Positions 56,662-64,000 of a DNA stretch of 64,000 bases are shown in pieces; positions within the stretch are counted from its first letter, which is position 1; every line of letters begins with the position of its first letter. Under the pieces are notes generated by a model that ran no database searches, was not told where the DNA came from, and was given only the letters and a program-made list of their open reading frames with translations. A program made the position numbers and the translations under genes. Source of the DNA: Oscillospiraceae bacterium (lineage in GTDB: Bacteria > Bacillota > Clostridia > Oscillospirales > Ruminococcaceae); NCBI GenBank assembly GCA_017848115.1, contig JAGAKZ010000031.1:86700-150699 (forward strand). Reading direction: 5' to 3'.

Positions 56662-57153
56662 ATGAAGGAGTTTGAGAAAATCTATCAAAAATATTTCAAC
56701 GATGTATTCCGATATATCCGCAAACTATCCAACAACGAACATATTGCCGAAGAAGTTACGGCTGATACATTTTATAAGGCCATGAACAGCATACATAAAT
56801 TTCGGGGCGATTGTGATATTCGTGTATGGCTTTGTCAGATTGCCAAAAACTGTTACTTATCATATCTGAAAAAAAGAGGTCAAACAAAAAATGATGATGA
56901 TTTGGAATTACAATATTTTGCCGATCCAAATGAAACTCCCGAAGAAAAACTTGTAAAACAGGAAGAAATAGCACAAGTCAGAAAACAACTGCATGAGATA
57001 CCTGAACCATATAAGGAAGTTTTTATGTGGCGGGTATTTGCAGAGCTGAGTTTTAAACAAATAGGTCAAATGTTCAACAAATCTGAAAACTGGGCTTGTG
57101 TTACATATCACCGGGCGAGAACTATGATAAAAAATAGATTGGAGGAAAAATAA
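56662..57153 (+). CDS. ECF sigma factor
   Basis: 163 residues. Region 2 with FNDVFRYIRKLSNNEHIAEEVTADTF and region 4 with PYKEVFMWRVFAELSFKQIGQMF and SENWACVTYHRAR. An alternative sigma factor that redirects RNA polymerase under stress. AGGAGGTGG precedes the ATG. The anti-sigma gene begins one base after its stop. Targets are unknown. Confidence 0.93.
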   Translation: MKEFEKIYQKYFNDVFRYIRKLSNNEHIAEEVTADTFYKAMNSIHKFRGDCDIRVWLCQIAKNCYLSYLKKRGQTKNDDDLELQYFADPNETPEEKLVKQEEIAQVRKQLHEIPEPYKEVFMWRVFAELSFKQIGQMFNKSENWACVTYHRARTMIKNRLEEK

Positions 57154-57154
57154 T

Positions 57155-57838
57155 ATGAAAAAAGAATGTAGCATTAACCGTGATTTACTTCCACTGTACC
57201 TTGAAGGACAGGTCAGTACTGAAACGGCGAACTATATTAGAGATCACCTTGATACTTGCGATGAATGTCGTGCCGAACTCGAAACATTATCTGCGCCAAG
57301 TAAGATAGACTACATTGCTGCAGAAGAAGTTGATTTTGGCGACAGTGATGCTGTGGCTTTAAAAATAATCAAACATAACCGCAGAAGAAAAATAGTGCTG
57401 AATATAATTAAATTGTTAATTTTATTACTTATAATCTTAGGAATTTACGATTTCGCCAAGCCTACTACAATTAGCTATGGAACGTCTGAAATTTATTCAA
57501 AACAAGATATGGATGATGCAATTGATCTTATCAAAGAAAGAATCTATAACATTGAAGGTATAGTTTCAGACACTAAAAGCAAAATTTACTCTATCAGCTA
57601 TACAAATGATGATGTATGTCAACAAGAATTGAATGAGCATAAAGGACAAGCAATTGCTAAATATGGTGTACCTTATTCCGAGTGTATTGTTTTCAAAACA
57701 GAAATGCGACCACCGCTTTTCGGCGACAAACACCATGTTTTGAATTCTTACTTAAAATATAGCTGGGGCTGGACACTTGGAAGAATAGATGACGGCGACT
57801 GGGAAGTTATCACATTTGGAGGAGGTTATACGTTTTAA
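57155..57838 (+). CDS. Zinc-finger anti-sigma factor, membrane-bound
   Basis: 227 residues. N-terminal ZAS-type domain with INRDLLPLYLEGQVSTETANY and the zinc ligands in HLDTCDECRAELE. One membrane helix at about 83-103 (VLNIIKLLILLLIILGIYDFA). The outer C-terminal part (about 105-227) is unassigned; it ends WTLGRIDDGDWEVITFGGGY. It would hold the sigma factor at the membrane until released by proteolysis or a redox change. Confidence 0.9.
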   Translation: MKKECSINRDLLPLYLEGQVSTETANYIRDHLDTCDECRAELETLSAPSKIDYIAAEEVDFGDSDAVALKIIKHNRRRKIVLNIIKLLILLLIILGIYDFAKPTTISYGTSEIYSKQDMDDAIDLIKERIYNIEGIVSDTKSKIYSISYTNDDVCQQELNEHKGQAIAKYGVPYSECIVFKTEMRPPLFGDKHHVLNSYLKYSWGWTLGRIDDGDWEVITFGGGYTF

Positions 57839-57894
57839 CTTTAAAAAAAATTAAACAAAAATCCCTTGATACTTATAAAAGAATAATAAATATT

Positions 57895-57929
57895 AAAAGC
57901 TACCTGATATTGAAGTCGGGTAGCTTTTT
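57895..57929. repeat. Terminator-like hairpin, copy C
   Basis: AAAAGCTACCTGA pairs with TCGGGTAGCTTTT, with T-run. Nearly the same as copy A in stem and left half of the loop (CTACCTGATATT). It ends the anti-sigma gene and lies at the edge of a truncated methyltransferase. Confidence 0.75.
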
Positions 57930-57975
57930 GTATCTGCATAGCAATCAACTGAAAAATATAATACCTCGGAATATA

Positions 57976-58179
57976 CGCAGTTACCTCATTTCCCTGCTGT
58001 GCAAAATGAAAAGCGTATATTCCCGTTCCGGCGGCACAGTCGAGAATTTTTTGATTGCTGTCAATCAATTCATCAAGTATCCTGACTGTTGTAAGATACT
58101 CTATTCTTCTTGCATTGTTAGTAGATAAACGGTCTTCCTCACGATAGTTTTCATAATTTTCTACCACATAATTTTTCAT
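57976..58179 (-). pseudogene. SAM-dependent methyltransferase, N-terminal fragment
   Basis: The first 68 residues (MKNYVVENYENYREEDRLS, RIEYLTTVRILDELI, SAM motif I KILDCAAGTGIYAFHFAQQGNEVTA) are those of a class I methyltransferase. After this the frame leaves the family and runs out at 57841. Most of the Rossmann fold is missing. It lies next to hairpin copy C, so deletion at that repeat may have cut it, as with the flavodoxin at copy A. Confidence 0.7.
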
Positions 58180-58256
58180 AATACATTTCTTCTTTTCGTA
58201 TAACTATATAACAAAAATATTACCCCAAAATACAAGTTGGATATTTCAAAATATAC

Positions 58257-58757
58257 TCATTTTGATACTGAAAATAAGCAATCTCCATCTTCACAATAAC
58301 AAATCAGCCAGTCAAATTTCTTTGATACAATATAAAAATCATCAATCCACCTATCAATTTCAACCAATATAGAAATAATTTCACTGATATATCCTTCATA
58401 AACCCACCCATGACACAGAATAAGATAATACATCTTACTTTCATCAAAATCCGGCATAACTTGATTTATACTATCTATAAAATCCTCATAACTCCAGTCC
58501 AGATAAACCGATTTTGAATGATTTAACTGTTTTTGAAAACGAAGCCACAAATAACTAAGTTCATCAGAGGCAGGTTTTCTTCTGTCTTTGTACTCAAAAA
58601 ATGAGTAATAAAATTTATCAATTATTTCAGAATAACGTGATTTTGAAAATTCGTAAAAACGTTTTCTGTCGATATTTTTCTCTTTAATAATTTCCTCTAT
58701 CTCATCACGAACCTGGTATCTTATCGACATATTTTTTCTTTTCCATTCATCGTTCAC
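58257..58757 (-). CDS. Hypothetical protein, DUF6756-like
   Basis: 166 residues, not firmly recognised. Helical and Tyr/Trp-rich; the end WIDDFYIVSKKFDWLICYCEDGDCLF recalls families such as DUF6756 found in immunity or polyimmunity loci, but I would not rely on it. GGAGGCTAATT precedes the start. It lies alone, on the minus strand, with no toxin nearby. Confidence 0.65.
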   Translation of the reverse strand: MNDEWKRKNMSIRYQVRDEIEEIIKEKNIDRKRFYEFSKSRYSEIIDKFYYSFFEYKDRRKPASDELSYLWLRFQKQLNHSKSVYLDWSYEDFIDSINQVMPDFDESKMYYLILCHGWVYEGYISEIISILVEIDRWIDDFYIVSKKFDWLICYCEDGDCLFSVSK

Positions 58758-58853
58758 TTCAATTAGCCTCCTTGTTCTGACATTTATTTATAATATCTAT
58801 AATTGATAATATTATTTCATCTATTATACCAAATTTTTAATGCAATAACAAGA

Positions 58854-58882
58854 TTGACTTTTCCCGTATTGCATGCTATAAT
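58854..58882 (+). promoter_or_regulatory. Promoter of the GNAT gene
   Basis: TTGACT (58854-58859), 17-nt spacer, TATAAT (58877-58882). It is 170 bp before the GNAT start, giving a long leader. TGTATG and CATACA (about 58892-58911) form an inverted repeat close to the start site, perhaps an operator. Confidence 0.78.
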
Positions 58883-58942
58883 TCAAGTGTATGTAACAAT
58901 GCATACAAACAAATTCACAAAAATCAACTAAGGAGCGTTTTT

Positions 58943-58978
58943 TTGAAAAAGACAACTAAAAAGGAGATTGTAGCGTAA
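58943..58978 (+). CDS. Possible leader micro-ORF
   Basis: A TTG start (58943) 7 nt after AAGGAG opens 11 codons (MKKTTKKEIVA) and a TAA at 58976. The stop is directly before a 12-bp hairpin. This fits a leader peptide that couples translation to expression of the GNAT gene. There is no evidence beyond layout. Confidence 0.35.
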   Translation: MKKTTKKEIVA

Positions 58979-59018
58979 ACGGGAGGTTTGCGAATACATT
59001 CTCACACAAACCTCCCGT
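58979..59018 (+). promoter_or_regulatory. Leader hairpin before the GNAT gene
   Basis: ACGGGAGGTTTG (58979-58990) pairs with CAAACCTCCCGT (59007-59018), 12 bp, perfect. The right arm carries CCTCC and could instead pair with the GGAGG ribosome site of the GNAT gene (59037-59044). No T-run follows, so it is more like a translation switch than a terminator. Confidence 0.5.
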
Positions 59019-59051
59019 ATTGACGGTCAACAATTTTCAGGAGGAAAAACA

Positions 59052-59708
59052 ATGAATAAAAATGACTATATTATCCGTTTGGAAACAGAAAACGACTATT
59101 TTGAAGTAGAAAATCTCGCACGTGAAGCATTCTGGAATTTAAGTGTTCCGGGGTGCAGCGAACATTATTTTATACATGTACTCAGACAGCACGAAGCTTT
59201 TATCCCTGAACTTGACTTTGTTATCGAAACCGATGGAAAAATCATAGGCTGTATCATGTATTCAAAGGCCGAACTCGCAGATGAAAATGGTGTGATCAAA
59301 CCTGTTCTCTCTATGGGACCGCTCTGTATTCACCCCGATTATCAGCGACAGGGCTACAGCAAAATCTTACTTGAATACACTTTTGAAAAAGCTCTGGCAC
59401 TCGGATATGACATTGTTATAAATTTCGGAAATCCCGATAATTATGTTGCAAGAGGCTATAAAAGCTGTAAGAAGTACAACATCTGTTTTGAAGGTGATAT
59501 TTATCCTGCTGCTCTTCTTGTAAAAGAACTCAAAGAAAATGTTCTTGACGGCAGAAAGTGGATATATCATTCAAACAACGCAGATGAACCCTGTAATGAT
59601 GAGGACGCAGTTGAAAAATACGACAAACTTTTTTCAAAAAAGGAAAAAGCATGGCAACCTAGTCAGGAAGAATTCTACATTCACAGTCATTCTGTAATCA
59701 GCTGGTAA
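59052..59708 (+). CDS. GNAT-family N-acetyltransferase
   Basis: 218 residues. GNAT fold in the first 150 residues, with the acetyl-CoA loop IHPDYQRQGYSKILLEYTFEKA (R/QxxGxG/A type QRQGYS) near 95-110, preceded by VLSMGPLCI. Similar to YhbS-like acetyltransferases. C-terminal 60 residues (KWIYHSNNADEP onward) are also common in that subfamily. Substrate unknown. It has a strong AGGAGG site, its own promoter, a structured leader and a good terminator, so it is a single-gene regulated unit. Confidence 0.9.
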   Translation: MNKNDYIIRLETENDYFEVENLAREAFWNLSVPGCSEHYFIHVLRQHEAFIPELDFVIETDGKIIGCIMYSKAELADENGVIKPVLSMGPLCIHPDYQRQGYSKILLEYTFEKALALGYDIVINFGNPDNYVARGYKSCKKYNICFEGDIYPAALLVKELKENVLDGRKWIYHSNNADEPCNDEDAVEKYDKLFSKKEKAWQPSQEEFYIHSHSVISW

Positions 59709-59719
59709 ATTACCGATGT

Positions 59720-59756
59720 AAAGCCGGTGAGTTCATTAATACTCATCGGCTTTTGT
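59720..59756 (+). terminator. Terminator of the GNAT gene
   Basis: AAAGCCGGTGAGT and ACTCATCGGCTTT, 13-bp stem with one G-U pair, then TGTTGTTT. Confidence 0.85.
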
Positions 59757-59851
59757 TGTTTATCGGTAGTTAAATTTATTGACAGTTTTAGTCTGACTGG
59801 TTTATAATTATTTATATATCTGTAAAAAAATAAATTTATAAAGGTGATAGT

Positions 59852-60310
59852 ATGAATATAGAATCATTATCAAAAGAAGAATACGGCGATAATTATAACT
59901 CAGCTGTTTTAGAACAATGGAAAACCTGTGTTGAGATGGCTAACAGCAATGCCGAAAAGCGTATCAGTTCAAACAATGTATTTATCACACTAAACTCAGC
60001 ACTTCTGGCTGTTATCTCTTTTTCTCTGGATTATAAGAGCATTTTGCTTTCAGTAGTAGGCATTGTTTTGTGTATACTCTGGAAAAAATCAATTGACAAC
60101 TACAGAAGACTCGGAAAAATGAAATATCTGATCATTGATGAAATGGAAAAGAAATTACCTTTTACCCCATTTTTGTGTGAATGGAAGGAACTTAAAAACC
60201 ATCCTAAATATTCAACTCTTACAAAAACAGAAAAGTTTATGCCACGAATTTTTATAGCATTATTTTCACTTGCTATTTTATTGCCAATAGTTATAAGAAT
60301 TATTCAATAA
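59852..60310 (+). CDS. Small two-to-three-helix membrane protein
   Basis: 152 residues. A soluble start with YNSAVLEQWKTCVEMANSNAEKRISSNN, then helices at about 48-60, 66-80 and 130-150. The layout ('EQYK..VEMAD..SxRR..N' followed by two helices and PFxxEW) is that of a widely spread small-membrane-protein family, often seen near mobile or defence genes; I cannot give its name safely. AAAGGTGA precedes the ATG. Confidence 0.6.
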   Translation: MNIESLSKEEYGDNYNSAVLEQWKTCVEMANSNAEKRISSNNVFITLNSALLAVISFSLDYKSILLSVVGIVLCILWKKSIDNYRRLGKMKYLIIDEMEKKLPFTPFLCEWKELKNHPKYSTLTKTEKFMPRIFIALFSLAILLPIVIRIIQ

Positions 60311-60441
60311 ATCTTTTTTTGTACACTTTATCATCAGCAAAAATATTTCAATAAAAAATAATTATTTTTTAAGACCGATCCCGAAAAAAACGTACTTAAT
60401 TATTGAAAGCGCTTTTACATAAAATACGGGAGGTGACCGAC

Positions 60442-60996
60442 ATGGAGGACTATGAAATTATAGAACTCTACTTTGCAAGAGATGAACAGGCAATCACACA
60501 AACCGATTTAAAATACGGTAAACTATGCTATAAAATCGCATATAATATCCTCAGAAACAATGAAGATTCAGAAGAATGTGTAAACGATACATACATCGGA
60601 ACATGGAACGCTATTCCACCCACAAGACCATATAATTTTATGGCATTTGTCTGCAAAATTGCAAGAAACCTGTCACTAAAAAAACTGGAATTTCTAAGAC
60701 GCGATAAAAGATCTCAGGATATGGTCATATCCTTAAAAGAACTTGAAGACGTTCTGCCTGATAACAGATATGTTCAGAGTATAAGTGACGAAGAAACAGG
60801 TAAATTGATAAGCAAATTTCTCTATACACAAAAAGAAGATATAAGGAATGTTTTCATACGAAAATATTATTTTTTCGATTCGGTAAAAGATATCGCAAAA
60901 CGTTATCATTTTACCGAAAGCAAAGTAAAAAATATGTTGTTTTACACCCGTAATAAGTTGAAGAAATACTTGATACAGGAGGGCGTTGAAATATGA
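60442..60996 (+). CDS. ECF-like sigma factor
   Basis: 184 residues from the ATG at 60442, which has GGGAGGTGA before it; an in-frame ATG at 60403 lacks a site. Region 2 with KYGKLCYKIAYNILRNNEDSEECVNDTYIGTWNAIPP, region 4 with VFIRKYYFFDSVKDIAKRYHFTESKVKNML. This is a subgroup common in Clostridia. It overlaps the next gene by 4 nt, implying coupling to its presumed anti-sigma partner. Confidence 0.9.
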   Translation: MEDYEIIELYFARDEQAITQTDLKYGKLCYKIAYNILRNNEDSEECVNDTYIGTWNAIPPTRPYNFMAFVCKIARNLSLKKLEFLRRDKRSQDMVISLKELEDVLPDNRYVQSISDEETGKLISKFLYTQKEDIRNVFIRKYYFFDSVKDIAKRYHFTESKVKNMLFYTRNKLKKYLIQEGVEI

Positions 60997-62183
60997 AAAT
61001 ACCCAAAATCGTACATGCTATAGGTCATATTGATGATGAACTGATTTCATTGGCAGAAAACAAAACAAAAAACAGACCTGCTCTGTTACAACGATTTAAA
61101 ATTGCTGTTGCCTGCTTTGCTACACTCACCGTTGCCGGTATAATCATTCTTCCAAAACTCATTAACCATGACACAACAAATTCACCCGATGAAAACGGCA
61201 GATACAAAGATTTTCAAATAAGCGAATCTGCTGTTTCTGTCATATGGCCATGGGAGTTTAAAACTGTTTATGAACAATACAGCACGATTGAAGTTGACGG
61301 AGCTGAATACCACCGAAGCGGTAACAGTGTATCCGATTCACTTCTTGATGAACACATCGGAAAATTCACCGCTGTCGGATATGATGATATAAATGATAAA
61401 AAATATACCAAAGACTTTGATGTTTATACATTACAAAATGTAAATAAATCTCAATTTATCGCAGTCAGAATGGAAAACGACTGTTATGTTTTTAAAAATG
61501 CAGAATATAACCCACCCGATACTTTCGGAAAACTTCTTGACGAAGTAAATCTGCAGGAAATACTTCAACTAAACAGATTTTCCGAGAAAAATGACGGACC
61601 TGACGGACAACATTATATACTTGAAAACGATAGTTTGATATGGGAACTTCTCTATAACTGCCGTAATGCACCTTTCGTTGAAGATGAACACTGGCATGAA
61701 AGCGACAGAGAATACCTTAGTTTTACTATAACTTCAGACACTCTCGGTGTTTACAAAAGAGCCCTGTATATCACCACAGACGGCTATCTTTGGACAAATG
61801 CATTTGACTGGGCATATATTTTTGATATTGGAAAGTATACTGCCGAAAAAATCATAACATATGCAAAAGAAAACTCATCACCAACCGAATATGAACCATA
61901 CTTAAATTCAATAACAGGAAAAATCACCGAAATAACCGAAGAATATATCCTTGTCGATGATTCGGTTTTATGCAAAAATCCGTCTGACGGCATCACATAT
62001 AAGATCTTTCTCAATGACCTGCGTGTATCACGTTATGTGGATAATGGACTTATTGATGTCAAAGATACTGTACAAATAGGTTTTAAGGATAAAACAGATT
62101 TACAAGACGAAAATACAATAGACAGTGTCGTTTCAATCTCCAGAGTTACTATATCAAATGGAAATGCATTGATTTTAGAATAA
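60993..62183 (+). CDS. Presumed anti-sigma partner, membrane protein
   Basis: 396 residues. The cytosolic start (IVHAIGHIDDELISLAENKT) is like the partners of this sigma subgroup. One membrane helix at about 37-56 (IAVACFATLTVAGIIILPKL). The long outer domain (about 60-396) is unassigned, with a C-terminal beta part (GKITEITEEYILVDDSVLC) that looks OB-like. By overlap and layout it should sense an envelope signal and control the sigma factor. Confidence 0.8.
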   Translation: MKIPKIVHAIGHIDDELISLAENKTKNRPALLQRFKIAVACFATLTVAGIIILPKLINHDTTNSPDENGRYKDFQISESAVSVIWPWEFKTVYEQYSTIEVDGAEYHRSGNSVSDSLLDEHIGKFTAVGYDDINDKKYTKDFDVYTLQNVNKSQFIAVRMENDCYVFKNAEYNPPDTFGKLLDEVNLQEILQLNRFSEKNDGPDGQHYILENDSLIWELLYNCRNAPFVEDEHWHESDREYLSFTITSDTLGVYKRALYITTDGYLWTNAFDWAYIFDIGKYTAEKIITYAKENSSPTEYEPYLNSITGKITEITEEYILVDDSVLCKNPSDGITYKIFLNDLRVSRYVDNGLIDVKDTVQIGFKDKTDLQDENTIDSVVSISRVTISNGNALILE

Positions 62184-62264
62184 TAACACCATAAAATCAT
62201 ATATTTTTGATTTACTATAATAAAACAAATATTTTTTCATGAAAAGTTATTTATTGGTTAATTG

Positions 62265-62320
62265 TCAAAGTAAACGCAACACCTTCAAAGTAAATGCAAT
62301 GGTGTTGCGTTTACTTTGAA
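62265..62320 (+). repeat. 17-bp motif cluster, left side of the IS30-like element
   Basis: Copies of TTCAAAGTAAACGCAAC at 62265-62280 (+), 62284-62300 (+, two changes) and 62304-62320 (minus). The last two can form a hairpin. Single copies follow at 62464-62480 and 62572-62588. The rest of 62184-62505 is AT-rich and empty. Confidence 0.8.
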
Positions 62321-62414
62321 ACCAACATAAAAACAATTTAATATTACGCTATAAAACAATGATAAAAGTGCGCAATTATAATGATTGTGCATAAAAAAAG
62401 TTAAGTTAAAAACT

Positions 62415-62441
62415 AAAAAAGGGTATAGCAAAGCTAACCCT
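62415..62441 (-). terminator. Terminator of the IS30 transposase
   Basis: On the minus strand GGGTTAGC pairs with GCTATACCC (one bulged base), followed by TTTTTTAG. Confidence 0.75.
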
Positions 62442-62505
62442 GAATAAGTAATTTTTTTTTACATTCAGAGTAAACGCAACAGTTTTCTATTGTAAAAACA
62501 AGGAA

Positions 62506-63795
62506 TTATTTTTTAAAAAGTTTAGGTTTAAGAATAATCTTATCGTTGGGGATGATTTGCTGTCTAAGTAAACGCAACACTTCATAACCGTAAAGCTTCA
62601 CAAATAATTCAGCAGGCGAAAAACCATTCAGGTTTTTGCGTGAATAGGAATTGATATGAGACATCATAAGGTCGATATCATCTTGATTAAGGTGATCAAA
62701 TGAAGTACCTTTAGGGATTATTCTTCTAATCAAAGTATGATTATTCTCAACTCTGGGTTTTTCATATGAGGAGTAAGGATCACAATAAAAGACGTTGGAA
62801 CGCTTAATATTACCGCAGAATTCAATAGCAGTTGGATTGGAAAACTCCGCACCGTTGTCAGTTAGGATAACCTTGAATATTGCATTAAACGCATCTTCCG
62901 GAATAGTGTTGTACAGCCAGTCTATCACATCTGTTACCGACTTTGAATCATTACGATCTCTTATGAAAGCGAGCATCATGCTGCAGTTAGGAATCATAAA
63001 AGTCAGAAGAACTTTGCCGCCTTTCTTGCCCTCTACGGTATCCATTTCTGTAACAAGTGTATCAGGGTTTTCAGATATATATTTTTTGAAATCCTCATAG
63101 CTGCGGTTAGCAGTGCATTTCTTGTCAATCTTCATCTGCTTTTTCTTACCTTTGCGTACTTTGAACTTTACTGCACGCGGAAGATCGATGGTTCTTGCCG
63201 AAAGAGAACCACTATGTATCAGTCTGTATAGTGTGCTTTCAGAGCACATTATTACGTCAGAGTGATTGTGTATGATGTTGTATACTGACAAACCACGATC
63301 AATACACTCAGAAGCAAAAGAATCAATGCTACAAAACTCGCTATCAGTCAGATTGAATCCTTCTCTGGAATTTGACAGAACAGTTCTGTATTCCTTGTCG
63401 GCTTGTCTGGCATCATACATTTTCTTTTCAAGAGTGCATTTTGGCTTATGAGAACATCCATTACATACATAAGGTGGTGAACTCAATTTGCTACACACTT
63501 CTCTTTTGAATTTTGGACAGTTACTGTTGCATTCTTTACAGAAGCGACAGTTCTTTGTAACACAGTCAGGTTTTGAGATACATATCCCTTTCTCTTTGCA
63601 GTGGTAACGGTTTTCACATTCGTTTAGTCCGTATCCGTATGCTCCTTTTTTAATTGTTACCGCGTGTTTTCTCACCTCTCTTGAGATTGTGGATGTGGCT
63701 TTTCCAAGAATCTTTGCAATCTCTCCTATTGTCTTTCCTTCCCCAAGAGATACCTGTATTGTTGTTCTCTCTTCTAAGGTTAAATGCTTACTCAT
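62506..63795 (-). CDS. IS30-family transposase
   Basis: 429 residues from the ATG at 63795 (AGGAG before it). N-terminal helix-turn-helix (MSKHLTLEERTTIQVSLGEG, IGEIAKILGKATSTISREVRKH), a Cys-rich middle (about 60-125; CRFCKECNSNCPKF and CNGCSHKPKC) that may bind zinc, and the DDE core with EMDTVEGKKGG, VILTDNGAEFSNP and KPRVENNHTLIRR. The frame is intact, so it may be active. A copy of the 17-bp motif lies within the last 30 codons. Confidence 0.93.
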   Translation of the reverse strand: MSKHLTLEERTTIQVSLGEGKTIGEIAKILGKATSTISREVRKHAVTIKKGAYGYGLNECENRYHCKEKGICISKPDCVTKNCRFCKECNSNCPKFKREVCSKLSSPPYVCNGCSHKPKCTLEKKMYDARQADKEYRTVLSNSREGFNLTDSEFCSIDSFASECIDRGLSVYNIIHNHSDVIMCSESTLYRLIHSGSLSARTIDLPRAVKFKVRKGKKKQMKIDKKCTANRSYEDFKKYISENPDTLVTEMDTVEGKKGGKVLLTFMIPNCSMMLAFIRDRNDSKSVTDVIDWLYNTIPEDAFNAIFKVILTDNGAEFSNPTAIEFCGNIKRSNVFYCDPYSSYEKPRVENNHTLIRRIIPKGTSFDHLNQDDIDLMMSHINSYSRKNLNGFSPAELFVKLYGYEVLRLLRQQIIPNDKIILKPKLFKK

Positions 63796-63846
63796 AATAA
63801 TCAAACTCCTTTCTATGAGTATATGGTTATTATGCACCATTTTACC

Positions 63847-63992
63847 TTCAAAGTAAACGCAATACCTCCCCATGGGGAGGTATATGGTAGGGATGTTTTT
63901 TATTTCTCTTTTACTTTCAGACTAAACGCAACACCTATTATCTTCAAAGTAAATGCAACAGGTATATTTTCCCGTGTTGCGTTTACTTTGAA
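63847..63992 (+). repeat. 17-bp motif cluster, right side of the IS30-like element
   Basis: Copies at 63847-63863 (+), 63916-63932 (+, two changes), 63943-63959 (+, one change) and 63976-63992 (minus, exact). The plus-plus-minus order of the last three mirrors the left cluster. The window ends 8 bp further on. Confidence 0.8.
63862..63883. repeat. 22-bp perfect palindrome
   Basis: The sequence ATACCTCCCCA (63862-63872) is followed directly by its reverse complement. It lies 67 bp before the IS30 transposase start, directly after a copy of the 17-bp motif. It might be an operator or a cruciform. Confidence 0.7.
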
Positions 63993-64000
63993 AATTTATT

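Larger units (their letters stand above)
62265..63992 (-). mobile_element. IS30-like insertion sequence with iteron-like ends
   Basis: One IS30-type transposase gene with inverted copies of a 17-bp motif at the outer ends (62265 plus, 63976-63992 minus), about 1.73 kb. Which copies are the true ends is uncertain, because nine copies lie in and around the unit. No target duplication could be assigned. Confidence 0.7.

Noticed and set aside
62265-63992. CRISPR array
   Set aside because: The 17-bp motif recurs at irregular distances and in both orientations, around a transposase gene; no regular spacers and no cas genes.

Overview
The window looks like a chromosomal segment of a low-GC, obligately anaerobic Firmicute of the Oscillospiraceae, most probably a Ruminococcus. 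The reasons are a secreted esterase with a type I dockerin (a cellulosome part), a split two-gene transketolase, the divIVA/sepF/hfq/miaA/mutL/mutS/miaB order, DnaD plus DnaC/DnaI-type loaders, and AGGAGG-type ribosome binding sites with sigma-A promoters of TTGACA-N17-TATAAT form. The species cannot be named from the sequence alone.

Layout. Bases 1-21100 are almost all minus-strand housekeeping genes. In transcription order these are a LacI-like sensor/GGDEF protein, miaB, ylbF-like, mutS, mutL, miaA, hfq, a HlyD-like adaptor, yggS, sepF, divIVA, ileS, lspA, an RluA-family pseudouridine synthase and the two transketolase halves. After a terminator comes the esterase, which is cut by the left edge. 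Bases 21100-28300 are plus-strand: a DnaD-like protein and its AAA+ helicase-loader partner, tyrS, and a heterodimeric ABC exporter pair. Bases 28300-36400 hold rpoB-rpoC on the minus strand, without the usual rplJL neighbours, behind a perfect consensus promoter. Bases 36500-41400 hold a YifB/ComM-like ATPase, a Cof-type phosphatase, a RodA/FtsW-type protein and a stand-alone GMP synthetase ATP-pyrophosphatase subunit.

From the 3' end of guaA (41367) to the right edge the window is accessory DNA. A 26-bp exact direct repeat of the guaA 3' end brackets 3.7 kb that holds a decayed MobV relaxase, an AraC/MATE pair and the start of a promoter-driven, non-coding, hairpin-rich unit. Then come an XRE regulator, a graveyard of gene fragments, and an ArsR-regulated operon ending in a truncated flavodoxin. 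A tyrosine recombinase gene lies between two near-identical palindromic sites whose 5-bp spacers are inverted relative to each other. It is followed by an unrecognised lipoprotein/membrane-protein operon. After that come an IS66 element, an AbiE-type toxin-antitoxin pair, two separate ECF sigma/anti-sigma pairs, a GNAT acetyltransferase with an unusual leader, and an IS30-like element surrounded by nine copies of a 17-bp motif.

The most interesting candidates are the recombinase flanked by its own inverted sites (possible phase switch or minimal mobile unit), the 245-nt non-coding transcription unit across the right guaA repeat, the micro-ORF/hairpin leader of the acetyltransferase, and the iteron-like array of the IS30-type element. 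No tRNA, rRNA or CRISPR was seen. All functional calls come from reading motifs; no database search was run.
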